Shown piece by piece: positions 1 to 7,136 of a DNA stretch of 64,000 nucleotides. The position numbers and the translations under genes are program-made. The notes below the pieces were generated by a model. It was not told the DNA's origin and made no database searches. It saw only the letters and a program-made list of their open reading frames with translations. The DNA comes from an uncultured Ruminococcus sp. (lineage in GTDB: Bacteria > Bacillota > Clostridia > Oscillospirales > Ruminococcaceae), in contig CANQVK010000007.1 in assembly GCA_947627275.1 (NCBI GenBank), positions 32,706-96,705 on the forward strand. The letters are read 5' to 3'. Positions within the stretch are counted from its first letter, which is position 1. Every line of letters starts with the position of its first letter.

Positions 1-376
1 ATTTAACTACAATTCGCTCAGTTACCTTATTCCTGCCGAAACGCCTCTTGCTGAGCCTACAGAAGGCGTGACGGTAACCGGAGTTGGATTTGTTGACGGC
101 GCACTGCATATTCAGGTATGTTACGAGGATATTTTGCATACTGATAATCATGGCTTCATTGAGGTTGTCGATAAAAATGGCGAAAAAGTATTTTCGGACG
201 AGGATTCCTACTATCTGAATGTCAGCTTTTGGGATGAGGAAAGCGTCAACAGCTATGATGAAATTATTATTCCGACAGGCATTGAAGATTTGGGAGATTA
301 TGTGCTTTATGGAGAATTTTTGACAAGCACCGGCTATAAATCGGGGGATTGGGAAGTAACGTTTCCTGTAAAATAA
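1..376 (+). CDS. C-terminal part of an unidentified protein (5' end outside window)
   Basis: The frame is open from the first bases of the window to a TAA stop at 374-376, so only the last ~124 residues are visible. The visible part is acidic and rich in beta-forming residues, with no membrane segment and no recognisable catalytic motif. A GTG at 68 could act as a start, but the uninterrupted frame upstream and the absence of a ribosome site there make a truncated longer gene more likely. The composition resembles the C-terminal extracytoplasmic domain of membrane-anchored DUF4179-like proteins, but this is only an impression. It ends just before a strong terminator shared with the convergent membrane-protein gene. 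Confidence 0.55.
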   Translation, partial: FNYNSLSYLIPAETPLAEPTEGVTVTGVGFVDGALHIQVCYEDILHTDNHGFIEVVDKNGEKVFSDEDSYYLNVSFWDEESVNSYDEIIIPTGIEDLGDYVLYGEFLTSTGYKSGDWEVTFPVK

Positions 377-380
377 ATCA

Positions 381-412
381 AAACGGACAGTCACATTGAC
401 TGTCCGTTTTTA
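381..412. terminator. Bidirectional intrinsic terminator
   Basis: A perfect 13-bp stem (381-393 with 397-409) closes a 3-nt loop. It is flanked by T-runs on both strands and lies between two convergent genes. Confidence 0.85.
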
Positions 413-416
413 ATTA

Positions 417-875
417 TTATTTTTTAAATAATTGTCTTATTACAAGCCCGCCGCCGGCAGCTGTGAGACCGAACATAAGCACAAACATGTAAGCGTTTGT
501 AGTACGCCAACGCATTTGTACGCTCATAAGAACTGCGGCAAGAATGATAACAAGTCCTACGGCAAGCACTATCCAACCGAAGATTTTTCTGTCCATAAGG
601 AACAGCATAACTATTCCAATAAACAGAGGAATGAAAATCGTACCGTTTGGCAAATGAAACCCACCGAAATTGAATAGATAACCTCCGCCGCCCCAACTGC
701 TTGTAATGGACAAATTCTGGAAAATCATGAATACGCCTGCGGCAAGCATAAGCAGTCCGCAGAAAAATTGAAGCAAGTCGTTCTTGTTCTGATTTTTCTT
801 TTGGTTGTAATCATGCAGCTCGCGGTAAGCCTCCTCAAGTTCCTTATCGTATTTTGCTTTTTTAGCCATAGCCAT
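417..875 (-). CDS. Small four-helix membrane protein, function unknown
   Basis: A 152-residue protein with a charged, Lys/Glu-rich cytoplasmic N-terminus (about residues 1-32) followed by four hydrophobic segments at roughly 34-54, 78-94, 98-118 and 127-146. A Gly-rich stretch (WGGGG, residues 61-65) lies between the first two helices. GGAGG sits 3 nt before the first ATG and 9 nt before a second in-frame ATG two codons on, so translation may begin at residue 3. It follows upp by 76 bp on the same strand and may be the last gene of the fhs operon. I do not recognise the family; nothing suggests an enzyme. Confidence 0.7.
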   Translation of the reverse strand: MAMAKKAKYDKELEEAYRELHDYNQKKNQNKNDLLQFFCGLLMLAAGVFMIFQNLSITSSWGGGGYLFNFGGFHLPNGTIFIPLFIGIVMLFLMDRKIFGWIVLAVGLVIILAAVLMSVQMRWRTTNAYMFVLMFGLTAAGGGLVIRQLFKK

Positions 876-951
876 TAACCTCCAATAATCTTTGCATCAG
901 CCGATTTGCCCTCGGATTCTTATTCCCCGATCAAGGACAGAATCTAACGAC

Positions 952-1581
952 TTATCGTGTGCCGAATATTCTGTCTCCTGCGTCTCCAACGCCGGGAACA
1001 ATATATTTATCTTCGTTGAGTCCCTGATCCATAACGCCTGTGTAAATATCAACATCAGGGTGAGCTTCACGAACCTTGTCAACTCCCTCTGGAGAGCAGA
1101 TAATGCACATGAACTTTATGTGGCTTACGCCTAACTTCTTGACCTCATCAATAGCGGCAATGGCGGAATGTCCTGTAGCCAGCATCGGGTCAATTATAAT
1201 AACATCACGCTCGGCAATATCATCAGGCATTTTTGAGTAGTATTTAACAGCCTCCTTTGTATCAGGCTGTCGGAAAATACCCATGTGACCTATTTTTGCG
1301 GCAGGCACAAGAGCGGTTACACCATCGACCATACCTAAACCTGCACGAAGTATAGGTACAAAAGCAAGTTTGCGACCTGAAATAACTTTGGTTTTGGCGA
1401 CTGCAACTGGAGTCTCGATCTCGATTTCCTTAAGCGGCAGATCGCGAGTTGCTTCGTAGCATATAAACATTGCAATTTCTGAAACAAGCTCACGAAATTC
1501 CTTTGTACCTGTGTTTTTATCTCTCAAAAGAGATATTTTATGCTGAACCAGCGGATGATTTATGATATGTAAATTTGCCAT
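952..1581 (-). CDS. upp: Uracil phosphoribosyltransferase
   Basis: Upp salvages uracil by joining it to PRPP to make UMP in the cytoplasm. The 209-residue length is typical. The PRPP-binding loop is visible as [10 protein letters not shown] (residues 131-140), and the uracil-binding C-terminal region ends with the expected PGVGDAGDR segment. The start ATG at 1581 follows an AAGGAG-like site. The gene lies 11 bp downstream of rpiB, and the pair makes biochemical sense because rpiB interconverts ribose phosphates from which PRPP is made. No promoter is evident between the two, so co-transcription from the fhs promoter is inferred. Confidence 0.96.
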   Translation of the reverse strand: MANLHIINHPLVQHKISLLRDKNTGTKEFRELVSEIAMFICYEATRDLPLKEIEIETPVAVAKTKVISGRKLAFVPILRAGLGMVDGVTALVPAAKIGHMGIFRQPDTKEAVKYYSKMPDDIAERDVIIIDPMLATGHSAIAAIDEVKKLGVSHIKFMCIICSPEGVDKVREAHPDVDIYTGVMDQGLNEDKYIVPGVGDAGDRIFGTR

Positions 1582-1592
1582 ATTTTTACTCC

Positions 1593-2030
1593 TTAATTAT
1601 TATTTTCTATATCGGCTATAAGGTTGATGCGCCTTTGATGTCGTCCGCCCTCAAAATCGGTCGAGAGGAATATTTCTGCAAGCTCGCAGGCAAGTCCGAT
1701 ACCGATAGTTCTTGCTCCCATGCACATAATATTTGCATCGTTGTGGAGACGCGTATATTTTGCGGAAAAAGAATCCGAACAAAGAGCTGCGCGTATTCCC
1801 TTGATTTTGTTAGCCGCAATAGACATTCCGATACCCGTACCGCAGATGAGAATGCCTTTTTCACACTCTCCCGAATTTACAAGGGCACAAACAGCTTTTG
1901 CCATATTCGGGTAATCGCAAGGTTCTCCGTCGGTTCCCATGTCTTTCAGCTCGTAGCCCTTATCTGTAAGGGCTTTGATAACCTCTTTTTTCATTTCTAC
2001 TCCCGCATGGTCGCAGCCAATAGCTATCAT
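1593..2030 (-). CDS. rpiB: Ribose-5-phosphate isomerase B
   Basis: RpiB interconverts ribulose-5-phosphate and ribose-5-phosphate in the non-oxidative pentose phosphate pathway. The 145-residue protein opens with the family signature CDHAG (residues 6-10) and contains [13 protein letters not shown] (63-75), which forms the phosphate-binding anion hole, with Cys63 as the expected catalytic base. HNDAN (97-101) is also conserved. Its ATG overlaps the stop of tsaB by 4 bp (ATGA), a sign of translational coupling. LacA/LacB isomerases share the fold, but the housekeeping context favours RpiB. Confidence 0.94.
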   Translation of the reverse strand: MIAIGCDHAGVEMKKEVIKALTDKGYELKDMGTDGEPCDYPNMAKAVCALVNSGECEKGILICGTGIGMSIAANKIKGIRAALCSDSFSAKYTRLHNDANIMCMGARTIGIGLACELAEIFLSTDFEGGRHQRRINLIADIENNN

Positions 2031-2743
2031 GATAATATCTCCTTTTTTAGATTCTTGGTTGATTCAAGGTCTTTTTCCGCTTTGACTTTTTGTAAATAGG
2101 AAACTTCCAATTCATCAGCGGAAACAAATTCCTTCGATAATGCGCCTAAAACAACTCCGCAGGCTGATTGAAGCCGTCCCTGCGGCGGAGCGATTATCAG
2201 CATAGGTGAACGGTAGGTCATGAAAAAGTCGGCTGCACCGTCGCCGCAAAGCAGAACTTCCGTACCGTTGAATGCAAGAAATTCCGCAAGTTCATCACAG
2301 CTTATGAGTTTTTCCTCCATAAGCTGTTCAAGACCGTAGCCGTCGCTTTTGAAAACGCATGCGTAGACAAGAGCTTCTCTTGCTTTCATAATGGAGCAAA
2401 TTGTTCCTTTATGAGCGATGTTGTTATATGCGAGAGCTTCAAGAGTGGAAACTCCACAGCATTTGCAGCCGAGGGCAAATCCCATTGCCTTTACTCCCGC
2501 AATGCCTATACGCAGCCCCGTATAGCTTCCCGGACCTTTGGCAACGGCGATCAGTTCAATATCCTTAACTGTTTTCCCTGATTGCTCGATAATTCCCTTT
2601 ACCATAGGCATGATAACCTGAGAATGAGTTTTTTGCGTATACAAGGAGCTTTCAGCGAGAAATACTTCATTTTCTGTATCAAATAATGCGGTGGAGGCTG
2701 TTTTGCCCGACGTGTCAATTCCAAGCAGCAGCAAAGCGTTCAT
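2027..2743 (-). CDS. tsaB: tRNA threonylcarbamoyladenosine biosynthesis protein TsaB
   Basis: TsaB is the ASKHA-fold partner of TsaD and TsaE in making N6-threonylcarbamoyladenosine (t6A37) on ANN-decoding tRNAs. The protein begins with the family hallmark LGIDTSG and contains AVAKGPGSYTGLRIG near residues 70-84, the segment used in TsaB-TsaD pairing. At ~238 residues it is of normal size. The ATG used here overlaps tsaE by 29 bp and touches a GAGGGAG motif, so a TTG three codons later, spaced 9 nt from that motif, may be the true start. Tight overlap with tsaE and rpiB indicates one mRNA. Confidence 0.93.
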   Translation of the reverse strand: MNALLLLGIDTSGKTASTALFDTENEVFLAESSLYTQKTHSQVIMPMVKGIIEQSGKTVKDIELIAVAKGPGSYTGLRIGIAGVKAMGFALGCKCCGVSTLEALAYNNIAHKGTICSIMKAREALVYACVFKSDGYGLEQLMEEKLISCDELAEFLAFNGTEVLLCGDGAADFFMTYRSPMLIIAPPQGRLQSACGVVLGALSKEFVSADELEVSYLQKVKAEKDLESTKNLKKEILS

Positions 2744-3161
2744 CTCCCTCTAAAATTATCTCCCTTTTCAGTTCGTCAAGGGTGTTTATAGTAATGCGTA
2801 TCATATTTTGCGGCAAAAAGCTCCCGATGTTTTCCGACCACTCAACCACAGCTATATTGTGAGCAAAATCGTAATCATAAAATCCCGAAGATTCCAGATC
2901 CCATTCAGTCTCAATGCGGTACATATCAAAATGATAAAGATTTAATTTATCTCCCGAATACTCATTGACAAGGGCGAAGGTCGGCGAGCTTACAACATCT
3001 CCGAGTCCAAGACCAAGAGCAAGCCCTCGTGTAAATGTTGTTTTCCCTGCACCAAGACCGCCGCTGTAGGCGATAATATCTCCCGGTTTAAGAAGCTTTC
3101 CTATTTTTTGCGCAGCCAAAATTGTTTCTTCGGGTGAATTTGTAATTACACGTTCTGTCAT
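2715..3161 (-). CDS. tsaE: tRNA threonylcarbamoyladenosine biosynthesis ATPase TsaE
   Basis: TsaE is the P-loop ATPase that drives turnover of the TsaBDE complex during t6A tRNA modification. A Walker A motif GGLGAGKTT is at residues 34-42, and SSPTFALVNEY and the conserved DMYR and VEWSE segments follow in the expected order. An upstream ATG at 3203 would add 14 residues but would lie inside fhs. I chose the ATG at 3161, which lies immediately after the fhs stop codon and gives 148 residues, near the family norm. It is followed by tsaB, as in many Firmicutes. Confidence 0.93.
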   Translation of the reverse strand: MTERVITNSPEETILAAQKIGKLLKPGDIIAYSGGLGAGKTTFTRGLALGLGLGDVVSSPTFALVNEYSGDKLNLYHFDMYRIETEWDLESSGFYDYDFAHNIAVVEWSENIGSFLPQNMIRITINTLDELKREIILEGDERFAAAWN

Positions 3162-3162
3162 A

Positions 3163-4842
3163 TCAGAAAAGTCCCGTAATATTTCCGCTGCCGTCACAGT
3201 CAATGTTCAAGGCAGAGGGTTTTTTCGGAAGTCCGGGCATAGTAAGAATATCTCCTGTGTAAATAACTACAAAGCCGGCTCCTGCGGATACTTTTGCGTC
3301 ACGGACGGTAATGGTAAAGCCCTTTGGTTTGCCGAGCAGCGCAGGATTATCAGACAGTGAGTACTGAGTTTTAGCCACACATACAGGCAGTTCGCGGAAG
3401 CCTATAGCCTCGATTTCTTTGATAGCCTTTTCAGCCTGCGAGGTATAAGTCACGCCGTCGGCGCGGTAAATTTCCCGAGCGATCGTCTCAATTTTTTCCT
3501 TTATCGAAAGTTCGGTGGAATACAGTGTGCGGAACGGCTCGCAGCTGTTTTCACAGAGCGAAATAGTCTCGCAGACCTTGTTTGCCAGATCAATGCCGCC
3601 TTCGCCTCCTTTTGCAAAGACTTCGCACATAGAGACTTCAACGCCCATTTCGGAACAGAAGCTGCGGACGAACTCGATTTCAGCGTCAGTGTCGGTATTG
3701 AATCGGTTTATAGCAACAACGACAGGCACATGGAATTTGTGCATATTTTCTATATGCGTTTGCAGATTAACTATTCCTTTCTCCAAAGCCCACATATTCT
3801 CTTTGGAAAGGTCTTCCTTGCGAACCTTTCCATTGTATTTCAAAGCTCGTATTGTAGCCACAAGTACAACGCAGGACGGTTTAAGTCCGCCATAACGGCA
3901 TTTAATATCGAAAAACTTTTCCGCACCCAGATCGGAACCGAAGCCGGCTTCTGTAATACAGTAGTCGCCGAGTTTAAGGGCAAGCTTTGTCGCACGGATA
4001 GAGTTGCATCCGTGAGCAATATTTGCAAAAGGGCCTCCGTGGATAAAGGCGGGATTATTTTCAAGCGTCTGAACAAGATTAGGTTTGAGAGCGTCTTTAA
4101 GAAGCGCTGTCATAGCTCCCGTACAGCCCAGTTGCTCTGCAAACACAGGCTTTCCGTCAAGGTCATAAGCAACAAGAATATTGCCGAGACGCTTTTTAAG
4201 GTCGCTAAGATCGGTTGCAAGGCAGAGTATCGCCATAACTTCGGAAGCAACGGTAATATTAAAGCCGTCCTCACGGGGAACTCCGTTAGCCTTTCCTCCA
4301 AGTCCTACAACAATATTACGCAGTTCACGGTCGTTCATATCCATACAGCGTTTAAAAAGAATACGTCGCTGGTCTATACGAAGCTCGTTGCCCTGCTGGA
4401 TATGATTGTCGAGCATAGCGCAGAGCAGATTATTCGCCGCAGTAATGGCGTGCATATCGCCTGTGAAATGCAGGTTGATGTCTTCCATGGGAACTACCTG
4501 AGCATATCCGCCGCCGGCAGCTCCGCCCTTAATGCCGAATACAGGACCGAGGGACGGTTCACGGAGAGCGAGAACGGCGTTTTTCCCGATCCTGCCCATA
4601 GCCTCTGCAAGACCAACGCTTACCGTAGTTTTACCCTCTCCGGCAGGAGTTGGATTTATGGCTGTCACAAGTATAAGTTTGCCGTCCTCACGGAAAGCTG
4701 TCTGTGAATAAAGACTTTCGGAGAGCTTTGCCTTATAGTGACCGTAGGGTTCGAGACAGTCTTCGGAAATACCCAGTAATGAGGCAATTTCGCCGATTTT
4801 TTTCATTTTCGCATTCTGAGCGATCTCTATATCAGATAACAC
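3163..4842 (-). CDS. fhs: Formate--tetrahydrofolate ligase
   Basis: Fhs condenses formate with tetrahydrofolate at the expense of ATP to give 10-formyl-THF, feeding purine and methionyl-tRNA formylation and one-carbon exchange. The 559-residue length is normal. The ATP site appears as TPAGEGKTT near residues 65-73. [20 protein letters not shown] and the [15 protein letters not shown] segment match the family, and the C-terminus ends with the expected MPGLPK region. It is first in a tight minus-strand operon with tsaE, tsaB, rpiB and upp. A consensus promoter lies about 100 bp upstream. Folate genes also occur in the thyX operon at 57-62 kb. Confidence 0.96.
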   Translation of the reverse strand: MLSDIEIAQNAKMKKIGEIASLLGISEDCLEPYGHYKAKLSESLYSQTAFREDGKLILVTAINPTPAGEGKTTVSVGLAEAMGRIGKNAVLALREPSLGPVFGIKGGAAGGGYAQVVPMEDINLHFTGDMHAITAANNLLCAMLDNHIQQGNELRIDQRRILFKRCMDMNDRELRNIVVGLGGKANGVPREDGFNITVASEVMAILCLATDLSDLKKRLGNILVAYDLDGKPVFAEQLGCTGAMTALLKDALKPNLVQTLENNPAFIHGGPFANIAHGCNSIRATKLALKLGDYCITEAGFGSDLGAEKFFDIKCRYGGLKPSCVVLVATIRALKYNGKVRKEDLSKENMWALEKGIVNLQTHIENMHKFHVPVVVAINRFNTDTDAEIEFVRSFCSEMGVEVSMCEVFAKGGEGGIDLANKVCETISLCENSCEPFRTLYSTELSIKEKIETIAREIYRADGVTYTSQAEKAIKEIEAIGFRELPVCVAKTQYSLSDNPALLGKPKGFTITVRDAKVSAGAGFVVIYTGDILTMPGLPKKPSALNIDCDGSGNITGLF

Positions 4843-4939
4843 TTTTCTGACCCCCTGATTAACGTCTGCTGTAAGCAGCGAAGTTTTTATGATCTGATTG
4901 GAAGAAAGTCTGACAGTCTTATCTTCCGATACACATTAT

Positions 4940-4968
4940 ATTATATCACACTATCCGGATAATTGCAA
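4940..4968 (-). promoter_or_regulatory. Sigma-A promoter for the fhs operon
   Basis: -35 TTGCAA (4963-4968), 17-bp spacer, -10 TATAAT (4940-4945), reading on the minus strand toward fhs. The predicted leader is about 90 nt. Confidence 0.75.
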
Positions 4969-5038
4969 GAAAATTTTTGAATTTCTTCTGATCGGTAGTA
5001 AATTGACGTTCGATGTTTTGCTTTAAAGAAGGATATGA

Positions 5039-6433
5039 TCAGTTATCGACGATGTTATTGATCCACACATCGCTTTTGACCATAAAATATCCGATAACAA
5101 CTTTAATGAGTTCCGAAAAGGTCACAACAGCAAAAAGTAGTCTGATATTCATTTGTGTGAAGTACGCCAGTAAAAACGCCAGAGGTATCATTATAAGAAA
5201 AGTATATCCGAAGTCAAAAAGAAAAGTTATACCGGTTTTTCCGCCGCTTCTTAAAGTAAAGTAGCATGCGTTGGTATACGACCAAAGCGGCATGGCAAGA
5301 GCCTGTATAACTATCATATATGTTGCAAGGTCGCGTATATTCTCCTCTGTCTGGTAGAGATGCGGAAAGATCTTTGCCAACGGAAGTACCGTTGCAGCTA
5401 CCGCTATCGCTGCCGCAACACTGAAAAAAAGCAGCTTATTGTCAATAATACGCGCTTCTTTTATTTTATTTGCTCCCAGCTTCGCACCTACGATGATGCC
5501 TATGCACGCACCAAGCTGAATATATACTGATCCGAAAAGATTTGTCATAGTACTTGAAATATTCCGGGCAGCCACAACGTCAAGTCCACGGACAGAGTAG
5601 CACTGAGCTATTACAGACATTCCTGCCGCCCATAAAAATTCGTTCAAAAGCAACGGAACGCCTTTTTCGATCATTCTGATAGTCAGCTCCGTCGGAATTT
5701 TAAAGCTCCTGTAAGCTCTGATAATATATTTGTTTTTTACAGTATGAGTGTGCGTGTGTAAAATGATAATAAAAGCCTCGATAAATTTTGCAACTACCGT
5801 AGCTATCGCTGCGCCTTTAACTCCCATTTCAGGAAAACCGAATTTCCCGAAAATAAGAACATAATCGAGAAGGAGATTTATACATACAGCCGACATAGCC
5901 CCAACCATAGGAATTCTTGTTTCTCCGCACTCCCGCACTACGCTTGAATAAGCCTGTCCGATACCAAACGGGAGAAGTCCGGCAAGCATTATGAACATAT
6001 ATTCTTTGCCGTATTTAAGCGTTGCAATGTTTTTTTCAGGGGCGTCCTCATTGCTGATAAACAGCGAAATAAGCTGATCGTCAAAAAAGTAAAATACTGC
6101 GGCGCATATTGCAATAATTGCGGTTACGGTCAGGATCCTGAAACGAAACGTATAGCGTTGACCCTCGTGATCGCCCTTACCGAAGAACTGTGCGCCAAAA
6201 ATTCCCGGACCTGCCACAGTACCGAAAATACTTATATTAAATACAAAAATAAATTGATTGACAATGGAAACACCGTTCATCTGTTCTGTGCCTATTTGTC
6301 CGACCATGATATTATCAATGAGGCTCACAAAATTTGTGACAAGATTTTGCAATATCATGGGAACTACCATGATGAGAACATTTTTGTAGAATAATTTGTC
6401 GCCGATGAATTTCTCTCTGATTTTTCTAAGCAT
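5039..6433 (-). CDS. MATE family multidrug/organic cation efflux transporter
   Basis: A 464-residue polytopic protein with about twelve hydrophobic helices arranged as two similar halves, as in MATE (NorM/DinF-like) exporters that use Na+ or H+ gradients. The start of the first half carries the family pattern of an N-terminal VVPMILQNLVTNFVSLIDN helix and the following QIGTEQMNGVS loop. The ATG at 6433 has GGAG 7 nt upstream. It is a single-gene unit with its own promoter. Its substrate cannot be read from sequence. It is one of three MATE genes in this window, and they are clearly different from one another. Confidence 0.9.
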   Translation of the reverse strand: MLRKIREKFIGDKLFYKNVLIMVVPMILQNLVTNFVSLIDNIMVGQIGTEQMNGVSIVNQFIFVFNISIFGTVAGPGIFGAQFFGKGDHEGQRYTFRFRILTVTAIIAICAAVFYFFDDQLISLFISNEDAPEKNIATLKYGKEYMFIMLAGLLPFGIGQAYSSVVRECGETRIPMVGAMSAVCINLLLDYVLIFGKFGFPEMGVKGAAIATVVAKFIEAFIIILHTHTHTVKNKYIIRAYRSFKIPTELTIRMIEKGVPLLLNEFLWAAGMSVIAQCYSVRGLDVVAARNISSTMTNLFGSVYIQLGACIGIIVGAKLGANKIKEARIIDNKLLFFSVAAAIAVAATVLPLAKIFPHLYQTEENIRDLATYMIVIQALAMPLWSYTNACYFTLRSGGKTGITFLFDFGYTFLIMIPLAFLLAYFTQMNIRLLFAVVTFSELIKVVIGYFMVKSDVWINNIVDN

Positions 6434-6463
6434 TTTACCACTCCGTATTCAAATTCCTAACAT

Positions 6464-6492
6464 ATCATACCACTATAAGTAATGAATGTCAA
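6464..6492 (-). promoter_or_regulatory. Promoter of the first MATE gene
   Basis: TTGACA (6487-6492), 17-bp spacer and TATGAT (6464-6469) on the minus strand, about 30 bp before the ATG. Confidence 0.7.
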
Positions 6493-6507
6493 GGTTTATA
6501 CTTGCTT

Positions 6508-6538
6508 CTATTGCAAAATATCCAATAACGCCGAGTAT
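6508..6538. repeat. Remnant of the palindromic repeat family
   Basis: The sequence joins an inner left-arm segment (ctattgcaaaatatcc) directly to a right-arm end (cgccgagtat) of the 150-160 bp palindromic family seen at 37666 and elsewhere, so it looks like an internal-deletion derivative. It abuts a full-length copy beginning at 6539. Confidence 0.55.
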
Positions 6539-6696
6539 ATACTAAACGCTATAGCAAATCACGCATATCTGACAGCATATTTTACACACAGCGTCGTTGT
6601 CGTCCTTGCCATACGACAGTATGCCTGCGTCCTCCTCCTTGCTATGTGCAAAATCTGCTTGTCATTTATTGCGCGTTTTGCTATAGCGTTTAGTAT
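6539..6696. repeat. Palindromic MITE-like element, subtype 1
   Basis: A 158-bp element with perfect 20-bp terminal inverted repeats (atactaaacgctatagcaaa at 6539-6558 and its complement at 6677-6696). The inner parts of the two arms also pair imperfectly, so a transcript would fold into one long hairpin. A copy with only about six differences by eye lies at 21763-21920. No transposase is encoded; short frames across it are repeat-derived. Confidence 0.85.
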
Positions 6697-6733
6697 ACCA
6701 TATTATCTTAAAATTGTAAACGGATTATATTAT

Positions 6734-6893
6734 ATACTCGACGCTATTGCAAACCATCCAGTAATGCTGACATAAAATCCGTTTGTCTGCGTCATCCTCC
6801 TCACCATACGCCAGTATGCTTTCGTCGTCTTCCTTGACATACGGATTTTCTGTTCAGCATCCTTTGGACGTTTTGCAATAGCGTCGAGTATAA
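6734..6893. repeat. Palindromic MITE-like element, subtype 2
   Basis: A 160-bp element whose ends (atactcgacgctattgcaaa at 6734-6753, complement at 6874-6893) are perfect inverted repeats. Its core, with ccatacgccagtatgc at the centre, is related to the subtype-1 element just upstream. Similar copies lie at 15127, 37666 and 62774. It ends 57 bp before the gltB promoter. Confidence 0.85.
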
Positions 6894-6950
6894 TATTATA
6901 GTTCGGAGCGCAAAGAAACTGTTCAATATCAACAAATCTTATTTTGGGTA

Positions 6951-6979
6951 TTGACATTTCTTTAATTATATGATAAAAT
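6951..6979 (+). promoter_or_regulatory. Promoter of the gltB operon
   Basis: A near-perfect sigma-A promoter: TTGACA (6951-6956), 17-bp spacer, TAAAAT (6974-6979). Transcription should start close to 6986, giving a 150-nt leader before gltB that contains a terminator hairpin. Confidence 0.8.
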
Positions 6980-6985
6980 AATACA

Positions 6986-7040
6986 GAACAAGGACGTTCC
7001 CGACAGACTAAGTGTCTGCTGAGGATGTCCTTTATTTTTT
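6986..7040 (+). promoter_or_regulatory. gltB leader: attenuator with competing 5' hairpin
   Basis: AAGGAC (6990-6995) and following bases pair with GTCCTT (7027-7032) in a hairpin followed by a seven-T run (about 7034-7040), so this is a Rho-independent terminator inside the leader. The same bases can instead form a small hairpin GAAC-AAGGAC-GTTC (6986-6999), mutually exclusive with the terminator. Its six-base loop has A at position 1 and G at position 4, as in ANTAR-binding hairpins. A second hairpin (CAGAC/GTCTG, 7003-7017) has a five-base loop and does not fit that rule. Because an ANTAR protein is encoded in the same cluster, antitermination is an attractive inference. Confidence 0.6.
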
Positions 7041-7136
7041 TAGTCCGTATACGGTTCGGCAATGGGGCTGTATCCGATCATTCGGGGAGAATATTTATAC
7101 GGAATAAAACAATAATAACGAAAGGTCGTGAACCTA

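Noticed and set aside
3730..4707. A 325-codon frame antisense to fhs
   Set aside because: Shadow of a highly conserved gene with biased codon use; no start signal or family pattern.
6482..6775. A 97-codon frame across the upstream repeats, similar to a frame at 21718-21990
   Set aside because: The similarity comes from the palindromic element itself. The translation has no ribosome site and no protein-like composition.
6734..6893. Complete insertion sequence
   Set aside because: There are inverted ends but no transposase frame; the elements are non-autonomous at most.
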